Below, one piece after another: positions 21,801-30,948 of a DNA stretch of 64,000 nucleotides; positions within the stretch are counted from its first letter, which is position 1, and the number at the start of each line of letters is the position of its first letter. Source of the DNA: Rhynchopus sp. YZ270_cl-10. Its lineage: Eukaryota; Euglenozoa; Diplonemea; Diplonemida; Diplonemidae. A model generated the notes under the pieces. That model saw only the letters and a program-made list of their open reading frames with translations, was not told where the DNA came from and searched no databases. Location: contig OZ037929.1 in the NCBI GenBank assembly GCA_964035575.1, positions 1,104,757 through 1,168,756 on the forward strand, in the 5' to 3' direction. A program made the translations under genes and the position numbers.

Positions 21801-24800
21801 CCCTGCCCCCTTCAACTTCACACCGTCGTGCCCGACCACAACGACCCTGGGCACCTCGGGCAGCATCAGCACAGCGGTTGACGGGACCGAATGTTGGGAG
21901 CTTGCGTGCGAAGGTGGCAGTGTTGGCATTACCTTCACCGAGATCAACACAACTGCCGGTGTGCGCTACGTGAATGTGTATGAAATGGACGGCGACCGGG
22001 TTGTTGGCTTCCCTTTCCACGAGTCTGGCGAGAAGCAGGGCGTGAGCCTCACCTCTGCAGCTTCGTCGGTGCTCGTGCAGTACCGTTCCGACTACGGGCC
22101 CCTGGAGAACAACTCTCTTGCCTTTGACTACATTTGCATGGCAGGCGGTGCTACAGCAGGACCTACGGCGCTTCCGTTGGGCCCATCGGCCACACCAACG
22201 CCGACGACGAGTGCACCCATCACACCCATCACACCGACACCGACATCTGCTGGACCATGCACACCCTTCGGCGCGCTGTCTGGGACATTCAACACGGCAC
22301 TCTCAGCGGGTGTGGAGACGTGCTGGACCCTGACCTGCGTGGGGAGACTCGAGCTTGCGTACAACCCCAGCTTTGAAGGCAAGTTCGTGGTGAACAACGG
22401 CACGGAAACCGCACTGAGGACAGACGCACACTACAACACCGTGACGTTCAACGCACACTGGGACGTGACACTGACAGCAGCTGTGGATGCGTGTGCAGGT
22501 GGGAACTGCAGCAGCTCTGTGGAGTTCTCGTGGGGCTGTGGGATGGATGCTCCTGCGCTGGAAGTTGCTGCCGTGAGCACGGCAGACACGAGCTCGCAGG
22601 CGAGTGCCATTGTGACACCGGACTTTATGTTCAGCTACTACTACACACCGCTGGTGCACACGATTTCCTGCGTCGGCACACTGGAGATGAACTACCGTCT
22701 CTTCTACGTTGGAAACTTCTCTGTGAACAGTGCGGCCGCACAGGTGTTCTACACAACCGCGTACGGGCCACACTTCGGTACCTCGAGGTTCACAGCAGAC
22801 GGGGACGTGTCCTTCCTTGCACAGGGCAGAATGTGCTACCGTGGCGGGTGTGGCGGGTTCCAGTACTCGTGGGGATGCAACATGCCTGCACCTGAGCTGG
22901 AGAACACCAACCCTGCCCCCTTCAACTTCACACCGTCGTGCCCGACCACAACGACCCTGGGCACCTCGGGCAGCATCAGCACAGCGGTTGACGGGACCGA
23001 ATGTTGGGAGCTTGCGTGCGAAGGTGGCAGTGTTGGCATTACCTTCACCGAGATCAACACAACTGCCGGTGTGCGCTACGTGAATGTGTATGAAATGGAC
23101 GGCGACCGGGTTGTTGGCTTCCCTTTCCACGAGTCTGGCGAGAAGCAGGGCGTGAGCCTCACCTCTGCAGCTTCGTCGGTGCTCGTGCAGTACCGTTCCG
23201 ACTACGGGCCCCTGGAGAACAACTCTCTTGCCTTTGACTACATTTGCATGGCAGGCGGTGCTACAGCAGGACCTACGGCGCTTCCGTTGGGCCCATCGGC
23301 CACACCAACGCCGACGACGAGTGCACCCATCACACCCATCACACCGACACCGACATCTGCTGGACCATGCACACCCTTCGGCGCGCTGTCTGGGACATTC
23401 AACACGGCACTCTCAGCGGGTGTGGAGACGTGCTGGACCCTGACCTGCGTGGGGAGACTCGAGCTTGCGTACAACCCCAGCTTTGAAGGCAAGTTCGTGG
23501 TGAACAACGGCACGGAAACCGCACTGAGGACAGACGCACACTACAACACCGTGACGTTCAACGCACACTGGGACGTGACACTGACAGCAGCTGTGGATGC
23601 GTGTGCAGGTGGGAACTGCAGCAGCTCTGTGGAGTTCTCGTGGGGCTGTGGGATGGATGCTCCTGCGCTGGAAGTTGCTGCCGTGAGCACGGCAGACACG
23701 AGCTCGCAGGCGAGTGCCATTGTGACACCGGACTTTATGTTCAGCTACTACTACACACCGCTGGTGCACACGATTTCCTGCGTCGGCACACTGGAGATGA
23801 ACTACCGTCTCTTCTACGTTGGAAACTTCTCTGTGAACAGTGCGGCCGCACAGGTGTTCTACACAACCGCGTACGGGCCACACTTCGGTACCTCGAGGTT
23901 CACAGCAGACGGGGACGTGTCCTTCCTTGCACAGGGCAGAATGTGCTACCGTGGCGGGTGTGGCGGGTTCCAGTACTCGTGGGGATGCAACATGCCTGCA
24001 CCTGAGCTGGAGAACACCAACCCTGCCCCCTTCAACTTCACACCGTCGTGCCCGACCACAACGACCCTGGGCACCTCGGGCAGCATCAGCACAGCGGTTG
24101 ACGGGACCGAATGTTGGGAGCTTGCGTGCGAAGGTGGCAGTGTTGGCATTACCTTCACCGAGATCAACACAACTGCCGGTGTGCGCTACGTGAATGTGTA
24201 TGAAATGGACGGCGACCGGGTTGTTGGCTTCCCTTTCCACGAGTCTGGCGAGAAGCAGGGCGTGAGCCTCACCTCTGCAGCTTCGTCGGTGCTCGTGCAG
24301 TACCGTTCCGACTACGGGCCCCTGGAGAACAACTCTCTTGCCTTTGACTACATTTGCATGGCAGGCGGTGCTACAGCAGGACCTACGGCGCTTCCGTTGG
24401 GCCCATCGGCCACACCAACGCCGACGACGAGTGCACCCATCACACCCATCACACCGACACCGACATCTGCTGGACCATGCACACCCTTCGGCGCGCTGTC
24501 TGGGACATTCAACACGGCACTCTCAGCGGGTGTGGAGACGTGCTGGACCCTGACCTGCGTGGGGAGACTCGAGCTTGCGTACAACCCCAGCTTTGAAGGC
24601 AAGTTCGTGGTGAACAACGGCACGGAAACCGCACTGAGGACAGACGCACACTACAACACCGTGACGTTCAACGCACACTGGGACGTGACACTGACAGCAG
24701 CTGTGGATGCGTGTGCAGGTGGGAACTGCAGCAGCTCTGTGGAGTTCTCGTGGGGCTGTGGGATGGATGCTCCTGCGCTGGAAGTTGCTGCCGTGAGCAC

Positions 24801-26361
24801 GGCAGACACGAGCTCGCAGGCGAGTGCCATTGTGACACCGGACTTTATGTTCAGCTACTACTACACACCGCTGGTGCACACGATTTCCTGCGTCGGCACA
24901 CTGGAGATGAACTACCGTCTCTTCTACGTTGGAAACTTCTCTGTGAACAGTGCGGCCGCACAGGTGTTCTACACAACCGCGTACGGGCCACACTTCGGTA
25001 CCTCGAGGTTCACAGCAGACGGGGACGTGTCCTTCCTTGCACAGGGCAGAATGTGCTACCGTGGCGGGTGTGGCGGGTTCCAGTACTCGTGGGGATGCAA
25101 CATGCCTGCACCTGAGCTGGAGAACACCAACCCTGCCCCCTTCAACTTCACACCGTCGTGCCCGACCACAACGACCCTGGGCACCTCGGGCAGCATCAGC
25201 ACAGCGGTTGACGGGACCGAATGTTGGGAGCTTGCGTGCGAAGGTGGCAGTGTTGGCATTACCTTCACCGAGATCAACACAACTGCCGGTGTGCGCTACG
25301 TGAATGTGTATGAAATGGACGGCGACCGGGTTGTTGGCTTCCCTTTCCACGAGTCTGGCGAGAAGCAGGGCGTGAGCCTCACCTCTGCAGCTTCGTCGGT
25401 GCTCGTGCAGTACCGTTCCGACTACGGGCCCCTGGAGAACAACTCTCTTGCCTTTGACTACATTTGCATGGCAGGCGGTGCTACAGCAGGACCTACGGCG
25501 CTTCCGTTGGGCCCATCGGCCACACCAACGCCGACGACGAGTGCACCCCTTGGCTCTGGTACGTTATCTCCCACCGAAGTCTCTGTTACGACAGTCCCTG
25601 TGACAGAGGTGCCATTGTCGCCGTCGCGCAAGTGGTGTGTCACAGATGTTGAGTGCCAGAAGCATGGAGACACGGGGGCTAGCTGTGATAGAGATACGTT
25701 CAAGTGTACGTGCAGATCAGGTTTTGAGAAGCCACGACACAAGAGCCGGGGGAGTGTGGCGCATATCTGTGTGAACAGTGCGACACGTACGTCAGACGTG
25801 GTACGTGTTACCCTGGATGTGGATTGCGATGATGGAGCTGCGAAGGGCAGTCGTGTGGCCTCCGTGCTCCGCCGTATTGTACAGGGCACGGTGTTGGATG
25901 TGGATACTGTGTGCGGGTCTCTGAACGTGTTGGTGCATCTTGACAACGTGCCGCTGCTGGAAGTGGCGGCTTTGGACCTGGCAGAGGAGCTTACGTCAGA
26001 GATGGCCGCTGCGAACGATGTTGTGGGGACAGTGCTGTCGGCTGGGCTGGCCTCGATGGACGCCCTGGAGTGCAGGGATGTGATCGGTGCGGAGGTGGTG
26101 GTAATTCTTGGTGGTGTATGTGTGCCGCTGAACTGCGCGGACAACCATATACTTGTGGGGAGAGAGTGCACCTTGCTCACACCTACGCCACAGGACGACG
26201 ACGACTTCCCGGTTGGGGCGATTGTGGGACTGTGCCTTGGTGGAGGTGCTCTGCTGCTTATCGCTGCTATTGTCGCTTATTTGCTGTGCAAGAAGGATAG
26301 CCCTACACCGATTGGCAACAACGAACCTGTTGCAACCGAGAACAAGGAGTCAGCCGTCTGA
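18892..26361 (+). CDS. type I membrane protein with six CUB-like triplets
   Basis: This 2,489-residue protein has a short N-terminal signal (about residues 1-15). A tandem array follows of six copies of a 370-residue block joined by Thr/Pro linkers. Each block holds three related beta-domains of about 100 residues. The third, with its VNVYEMDG and V-x-V-x-Y-R-S-D strands and closing Y-I-C, looks like a CUB domain; the first two share a C-W-x-L-x-C or I-S-C-V-G start and an F-x-[WY]-S-W-G-C end. The unique C-terminal part has an EGF-like Cys cluster (about residues 2245-2300), a domain of unknown type, a membrane helix (about residues 2440-2466), and a tail of about 23 residues. The extracellular part is rich in N-glycosylation sequons. 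CUB-type domains commonly bind proteins or glycans, so a receptor or adhesin role is inferred. All six blocks appear identical, which implies very recent expansion or homogenisation. Confidence 0.85.
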   Translation: MLTLLAPVLVMQCMSLDELSGTFNTALSAGVETCWTLTCVGRLELAYNPSFEGKFVVNNGTETALRTDAHYNTVTFNAHWDVTLTAAVDACAGGNCSSSVEFSWGCGMDAPALEVAAVSTADTSSQASAIVTPDFMFSYYYTPLVHTISCVGTLEMNYRLFYVGNFSVNSAAAQVFYTTAYGPHFGTSRFTADGDVSFLAQGRMCYRGGCGGFQYSWGCNMPAPELENTNPAPFNFTPSCPTTTTLGTSGSISTAVDGTECWELACEGGSVGITFTEINTTAGVRYVNVYEMDGDRVVGFPFHESGEKQGVSLTSAASSVLVQYRSDYGPLENNSLAFDYICMAGGATAGPTALPLGPSATPTPTTSAPITPITPTPTSAGPCTPFGALSGTFNTALSAGVETCWTLTCVGRLELAYNPSFEGKFVVNNGTETALRTDAHYNTVTFNAHWDVTLTAAVDACAGGNCSSSVEFSWGCGMDAPALEVAAVSTADTSSQASAIVTPDFMFSYYYTPLVHTISCVGTLEMNYRLFYVGNFSVNSAAAQVFYTTAYGPHFGTSRFTADGDVSFLAQGRMCYRGGCGGFQYSWGCNMPAPELENTNPAPFNFTPSCPTTTTLGTSGSISTAVDGTECWELACEGGSVGITFTEINTTAGVRYVNVYEMDGDRVVGFPFHESGEKQGVSLTSAASSVLVQYRSDYGPLENNSLAFDYICMAGGATAGPTALPLGPSATPTPTTSAPITPITPTPTSAGPCTPFGALSGTFNTALSAGVETCWTLTCVGRLELAYNPSFEGKFVVNNGTETALRTDAHYNTVTFNAHWDVTLTAAVDACAGGNCSSSVEFSWGCGMDAPALEVAAVSTADTSSQASAIVTPDFMFSYYYTPLVHTISCVGTLEMNYRLFYVGNFSVNSAAAQVFYTTAYGPHFGTSRFTADGDVSFLAQGRMCYRGGCGGFQYSWGCNMPAPELENTNPAPFNFTPSCPTTTTLGTSGSISTAVDGTECWELACEGGSVGITFTEINTTAGVRYVNVYEMDGDRVVGFPFHESGEKQGVSLTSAASSVLVQYRSDYGPLENNSLAFDYICMAGGATAGPTALPLGPSATPTPTTSAPITPITPTPTSAGPCTPFGALSGTFNTALSAGVETCWTLTCVGRLELAYNPSFEGKFVVNNGTETALRTDAHYNTVTFNAHWDVTLTAAVDACAGGNCSSSVEFSWGCGMDAPALEVAAVSTADTSSQASAIVTPDFMFSYYYTPLVHTISCVGTLEMNYRLFYVGNFSVNSAAAQVFYTTAYGPHFGTSRFTADGDVSFLAQGRMCYRGGCGGFQYSWGCNMPAPELENTNPAPFNFTPSCPTTTTLGTSGSISTAVDGTECWELACEGGSVGITFTEINTTAGVRYVNVYEMDGDRVVGFPFHESGEKQGVSLTSAASSVLVQYRSDYGPLENNSLAFDYICMAGGATAGPTALPLGPSATPTPTTSAPITPITPTPTSAGPCTPFGALSGTFNTALSAGVETCWTLTCVGRLELAYNPSFEGKFVVNNGTETALRTDAHYNTVTFNAHWDVTLTAAVDACAGGNCSSSVEFSWGCGMDAPALEVAAVSTADTSSQASAIVTPDFMFSYYYTPLVHTISCVGTLEMNYRLFYVGNFSVNSAAAQVFYTTAYGPHFGTSRFTADGDVSFLAQGRMCYRGGCGGFQYSWGCNMPAPELENTNPAPFNFTPSCPTTTTLGTSGSISTAVDGTECWELACEGGSVGITFTEINTTAGVRYVNVYEMDGDRVVGFPFHESGEKQGVSLTSAASSVLVQYRSDYGPLENNSLAFDYICMAGGATAGPTALPLGPSATPTPTTSAPITPITPTPTSAGPCTPFGALSGTFNTALSAGVETCWTLTCVGRLELAYNPSFEGKFVVNNGTETALRTDAHYNTVTFNAHWDVTLTAAVDACAGGNCSSSVEFSWGCGMDAPALEVAAVSTADTSSQASAIVTPDFMFSYYYTPLVHTISCVGTLEMNYRLFYVGNFSVNSAAAQVFYTTAYGPHFGTSRFTADGDVSFLAQGRMCYRGGCGGFQYSWGCNMPAPELENTNPAPFNFTPSCPTTTTLGTSGSISTAVDGTECWELACEGGSVGITFTEINTTAGVRYVNVYEMDGDRVVGFPFHESGEKQGVSLTSAASSVLVQYRSDYGPLENNSLAFDYICMAGGATAGPTALPLGPSATPTPTTSAPLGSGTLSPTEVSVTTVPVTEVPLSPSRKWCVTDVECQKHGDTGASCDRDTFKCTCRSGFEKPRHKSRGSVAHICVNSATRTSDVVRVTLDVDCDDGAAKGSRVASVLRRIVQGTVLDVDTVCGSLNVLVHLDNVPLLEVAALDLAEELTSEMAAANDVVGTVLSAGLASMDALECRDVIGAEVVVILGGVCVPLNCADNHILVGRECTLLTPTPQDDDDFPVGAIVGLCLGGGALLLIAAIVAYLLCKKDSPTPIGNNEPVATENKESAV
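18952..25548 (+). repeat. 1,110 bp in-frame coding tandem repeat, about 5.9 copies
   Basis: The same 1,110 bp unit recurs at 18952, 20062, 21172, 22282, 23392 and 24502; the last copy stops matching at 25549. The period is a multiple of three, so the frame is kept. Rows I compared match base for base between copies, and the translations of the copies are the same. Such identity points to recent unequal crossing-over or gene conversion. The copy number may differ between haplotypes, and an assembler could have miscounted it. Confidence 0.95.
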
Positions 26362-28332
26362 TGCGGCACAGACACACGGTTTGCGTGGATATGATACTGC
26401 GCGAAGATACGAAAGAAAAGTGAACCTATGAACGTGAACTCCCATTTCCCCCTCACCCCTTTTTTTTTTGGAAAGCCCTGTTGTCTTCCTGAATTCCCTT
26501 ATTTTGGCACACTTACTGTCCTTCGTTCTTTGCGCACTCTGTGTGGTTGTGCGTATTGCACTCCATCTGAGCAAGCACAGACGGGTTGCTAGTTCTTAGT
26601 GGGTAATATGGTTGGTTTGTCCTGATTTGGCTATAAGCTGGTTCATGACTACTCCGTATCCCACGCCCTTTTTTTGCCACTATTTTTTTCCCTTCTAAAT
26701 TGGATAGCGCTTTTTGTTTTGAAATATTTGATTACACTCATGTGTATTTACAGTACATCCACTGCACGCCACACCCTTCACCGGGTTTATTTGGTGATGA
26801 AGCACGAGAGGCTTGGGATCATCTTACAAATCTTTTTTCCCCTCGTCTTCGCAGAATAAGCGTGACCACAACAGTGTTTGTTAACCTGTGTGTATACCAT
26901 GAACATCAATAATTTCTTTGTCCGACCTCCAAAAGGTGTTTGCCACTTCAAAAAATATCACCTTTTCACGTTTCCCCCCTTCAAGGTGACTGAACATGAA
27001 AGAGTTCAGTCCCACCTTATTTCATTGCATTTTTCTTTGTGTGCTTTCTCTTCTTTGAATGGAAAGTGTATGAAATTGATTATTCCCTTTTATACGTCTA
27101 TCTGCCATAACGCATTCTGGAGTGGTGCGGCACCCAGTTTTTTATTTGTTAAAATTGCACTTTTTAACTTCTCTTTTTTATTGTTTTTAGGTCACAGTTT
27201 TGTAGCGTTTTTTTGCACCTTTAAACTCTCCTTTTTTTGCTTCCTTTTATCTTGCAGGTGTGAACCATGCTGTTGAACCGTTCAAAAAGAGTCCCCCCCT
27301 GCCTTTTGCCAGGCAGCTGTGGGGGGCTCAGTTGTACTGTTCGTCTGCAGTCAAGAAGAAAGGAACGATCTCTGTCTGCCTCTATTATACGTTTCATGTT
27401 TCGATTGGACTGAATCACTTTGAAATATCGTATCTCGTTGTTGGTCTCAAACAAAAAGAAGGGATCCAACGGATTATCAACAAAACAAAAGGAAAAAAAA
27501 CAAACAAAAAAAAAGTGAACAATGCTTCTGTGAGTGTGCTGCGTTTGCACTTTAAACTTCCCTTGAAACCGTAAGATGTGAGTCCTTGATGCGAGCACAT
27601 CTTTTGTCCGAGGATGTATGTGCAGTGATGCTCTTTCATCTTACCTGTTTATGTGGTGTCATGTGAAATCAGAAGTGCACAATATGAAGACTCGCGCAAT
27701 TGAATAATACGGCAGAAACACACTGATAGGTGTGCTCGAGAGTGGCACATTCCGTCAAGGTTTTTTTATTTTCCGTGTCAAGATTTTGTGAAGGCTTTGG
27801 CACTAGCTGGTTTGATCTCGCCATCTTGATTTTATATTTGCTTTGCTTTCATCGTGCATGTGTGTGCACTTTTCACTAGCCCACGAAGTCCTTGATGACT
27901 CGGGTCTTTAATCGACTTTCACCAGGCTTAGTGTTCGCGCACCCAGACGCACGCGCGGCGGGTTTTTCGTTGCGTATCATCGTTTCCTTGTAACCCTTCT
28001 CTCTTATCCCTTCCCAGCCCACCACTTCAAGATCCGTCGTTACATCCATAATACCTTATAAGACCCCCGCCTCACCCGTCTATTTGAACAACTGTCATTT
28101 GTTTTGCAGGTTTCAGTGTGGCACTCGTTTGCATTTTCCACACCCTTCCTGCACACAAAACACATCGTCACACCACAGACCATATCCTATACACATTACT
28201 CTTATTCGTGACCACACATCTTTGTCTACACTAACCTAACCAAAGCAAAGAGGAGAGTCAACAGCGAAGAGCAAACACAACACAACGGAGCCAGCAGCAC
28301 CAGCAGGTACGGTCGGAGCGAGGACAGCGACA
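26362..28332. other. long spacer, no gene seen
   Basis: About 2 kb of AT-rich DNA with many T and A homopolymers. Short frames (for example 26878-27276) have compositions typical of random AT-rich sequence. A TATAAG-like motif at about 28056 and a TTTGTTTTGCAG acceptor-like motif ending at 28109 lie upstream of the PB1-UBA gene and may belong to its promoter or leader processing. No RNA gene was recognised. Confidence 0.5.
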
Positions 28333-30024
28333 ATGACACACACAGAGGCAGCGACGATGCAGCTCTCCTCAGAGGGTGCGGTCGGGGTGCCGCTGAAGTT
28401 TGTGCTCGTGCGCGGGCGGAGGGTGGTGGAGCAGCGGCGCACACGGCTCCTCTGCCCGAGCCTGGAGGATGTGAAGGGGTGTGTGCGGCAGTGGGCGTGT
28501 GGGGTGTTCACGCTGCGCTACGTGGACGACGAGGGGGACCTGGTGACGGTGGACCTGGACGAGGAGTGGGCCGAGTGTGTGGCGCTCTGGCGGGAGGCAC
28601 GTGGGGCAGACGACGCGGACGTGTGTGCACAACAACGTGCCCTGCGTCTGGTGGTGACGATAGGTGCGCAGGATGGGTCTGCAGTGTGTCTTGGCCAGCA
28701 GAGGCATCCGCGCCAGGCCTTCTGGGAGCGCCGTGATGCACAGAGAGACGGGCACAGGCACCACCACCACCAACACATGCATGGGCGTCACGGCGCTATG
28801 CCTGGGATTCGCCAGCTGTTGGCTGAGGGGCACGCACAGACGTGGAGACAGGGTCAGGAACAGAAGCAGCAGGCAGGCGACGAGGTTGAACCTGGATCTG
28901 GGTCTGTGACGGACGGGACACCGTGCTGCCGTCGGAGTGTGAAGCACGCAGGTGAGCATGGTCCACGCTGCCGTGTGCACGGGAGGAAGAGTGCAGATGC
29001 GACTGACGTTCCGCAGCCTGCGGTGGCAGAGGTGTGCTGTGCTGGCGAAGGATGTTCCTATGCAGTGACACGCAGACACGGCACACACTGCTGCCACATG
29101 TGCGCTCGTGGGGGAGGCCAGCACGGGCCACGCTGTGAGCAGAGACACATGGAGACTTCTGATGTTGAGGCTGCTGCACCAGCAGTGGTGGGTGAAGACG
29201 TGTCGGAGTCTGTGAAGAAAGGGATGCCGTGCTGCCGTCGGAGTGTGAAGCACGCAGGTGAGCATGGTCCACACTGCCGCGTGCACAAGAGGAAGAATGC
29301 AGATGCGACTGACGTCCTGGTGGAGCAGACAGAAGAAGAGACACCTGCAGAGGCAGTGAGTGAAGAAGTGAAGCCGTGCTGCCGTCGGAATGTGAAGCAC
29401 ACAGGTCAGCACGGTACACACTGCCGTGTGCACGGGAAGAAGAGTGGAGATGATGACACTGACAAGGCTGCACAGACGGGGGCCACAGCACAGACACCTG
29501 AAGAAGTTGAAGCATTGCAGTCTGTGCAGGAAGGTACACCGTGCTGCCGTCGGAGTGTGAAACACGCAGGTAAGCACGGTCCACACTGCCGTGTGCACAA
29601 GAGGAAGAGTGATGCGACTGAGGCTGTGGAGGTGCCGAGCCAAGAGGAGGAGGAGGAGGAGGACGTCACTGCTGGTGTGCCGGATGCAGCCCTGCTTGTG
29701 TGTGCTGGGTGCATCTTTGAGCTGACTGGTGTGCACGCCACACACTGCTGCGTGAGGTGTGCGAAGCATGCAGGCCAGCACGGGCCACGCTGCGAGCAGA
29801 AGATGCCGATGGCAGCGGAGGACAACGAGGACGACGAGGATGTGGTTGTGGTTGCTGTGCAGGCAGAAGCAGAGAGGGAGGAGGAGGCAGCAGCTGTGTG
29901 TGAGGAGGACAGTGCGGGTGTGACTGCCCTGCGGAACATGGGGTTCGACATCACTGCACACATGCGTGCTGTGCTTGAGAGGCACAACGGAGACGTTGCA
30001 GCTGTTTTGGAGGAGATGATGTGA
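28333..30024 (+). CDS. PB1 - Cys/His repeats - UBA protein, p62/NBR1-like layout
   Basis: A 563-residue cytosolic protein with a PB1 domain at about residues 19-112. The conserved basic-face Lys is K22, and the acidic OPCA loop is YVDDEGDLVTVDLDEEW at 63-79, so it should be able to self-assemble head to tail. The C-terminus (527-563) is a UBA domain with an MGF loop and an NGDV-A-V-L-E-E-M end, the ubiquitin-binding signature. Between them lie six putative metal-binding modules. Four read CCRRxVKHxGxHGxxCRVH (near 196, 298, 347 and 402). Two are longer, with CxxC...HCCxxC...GQHGPRCEQ (near 234 and 455). Acidic spacers separate them. PB1 plus a zinc module plus UBA is the layout of the selective-autophagy receptors p62/SQSTM1 and NBR1, where a single ZZ finger occupies the middle; here the middle modules are different. 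No confident LC3-interacting motif or FW domain was found. Receptor function is inferred. Confidence 0.8.
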   Translation: MTHTEAATMQLSSEGAVGVPLKFVLVRGRRVVEQRRTRLLCPSLEDVKGCVRQWACGVFTLRYVDDEGDLVTVDLDEEWAECVALWREARGADDADVCAQQRALRLVVTIGAQDGSAVCLGQQRHPRQAFWERRDAQRDGHRHHHHQHMHGRHGAMPGIRQLLAEGHAQTWRQGQEQKQQAGDEVEPGSGSVTDGTPCCRRSVKHAGEHGPRCRVHGRKSADATDVPQPAVAEVCCAGEGCSYAVTRRHGTHCCHMCARGGGQHGPRCEQRHMETSDVEAAAPAVVGEDVSESVKKGMPCCRRSVKHAGEHGPHCRVHKRKNADATDVLVEQTEEETPAEAVSEEVKPCCRRNVKHTGQHGTHCRVHGKKSGDDDTDKAAQTGATAQTPEEVEALQSVQEGTPCCRRSVKHAGKHGPHCRVHKRKSDATEAVEVPSQEEEEEEDVTAGVPDAALLVCAGCIFELTGVHATHCCVRCAKHAGQHGPRCEQKMPMAAEDNEDDEDVVVVAVQAEAEREEEAAAVCEEDSAGVTALRNMGFDITAHMRAVLERHNGDVAAVLEEMM

Positions 30025-30948
30025 TGTTTTTGTTTTGCACTGTGCATATGCGACAGGACATGCCTGCTTTGTTTTGCCGTCTAAAAGTGTGAATGTCTGT
30101 CGCCTGCTTCTAGAACAGCCACACCATGTGAAGGAGGTGTTGATGTGAGGAACTGATGCCGCGGCCATCCCAGATGAGTGCAGCGTGTGTGTGTCCAGCA
30201 GAATTATATGTTTCAACTCAATCCACTTTTCATGTGATGACCTCGTTGGGTGTAGTGCAGCTGCCACACGAGTGGTCTTCACTATCCTGAGGTGGCTTTG
30301 CATGGTTTTGTTTGCGGATACACACAACAAAGCTGCGTGCTGGTGATGCTGCTGTGGCGCACTGCACTGCCTTCTGGGTGGGTGTGGTGCGGGGTTTTTG
30401 TTTTTCTCTGTTCTCTGATATTTGTTTCCATTTCCGTTCACTCGTGCACTTACCTTTATTCTGCGCACACGTTTTTTGCTTTAGTTCCTTGTCCTTCTTG
30501 CAAGCAATTATATAACATAAACCAGAACGCAACGATGTTCTCGCCTCAAATTTGGGTGGTTCGCAAGTTTTGCTTCAGTTTTTTGATGTTCTGATATTTT
30601 GAACCTACAGAGCAAAGTACCGTTCGCCCCTTCTATCGAAACAACCACTAGCCAGATAGACACGAGGGTGCATTGGTGTGGCCGTGGCCTTGTTCAGTAG
30701 TCCATTTTATTATGTTTTTCTTTTGTGCATCAGAAATGCAAGATTGGTAGTTAGAAATGAAGTTCTCAAAACAAAGAAACAAAAGCTTCGTTTGTACTTT
30801 GCACTCAATGAAGCCTTACCCCCTCTACGCGCGACTCTTGACACTACACCACACTACATACAGGTATTTTTACTACTAAACACAAAACAGAAGCAGCAAC
30901 ACAAGCAAACCCCCGTGTGCACCCTTTCTTCTCCCTGCCTGTGGTTTG
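30025..30948. other. spacer, no gene seen
   Basis: 924 bases between the PB1-UBA gene and the mosaic enzyme gene. The sequence is AT-rich with scattered T tracts. The stretch from about 30905 to 30945 is C/T-rich directly before the next start codon. No ORF or RNA gene is supported. Confidence 0.5.

Noticed and set aside
26878-27276. 132-codon frame in the spacer before the PB1-UBA gene
   Set aside because: Phe/Ser/Cys-rich composition is typical of T-rich non-coding DNA.
28369-30468. A 699-codon antisense frame over the PB1-UBA gene
   Set aside because: The + frame encodes clear PB1 and UBA domains; the antisense product is composition-driven.
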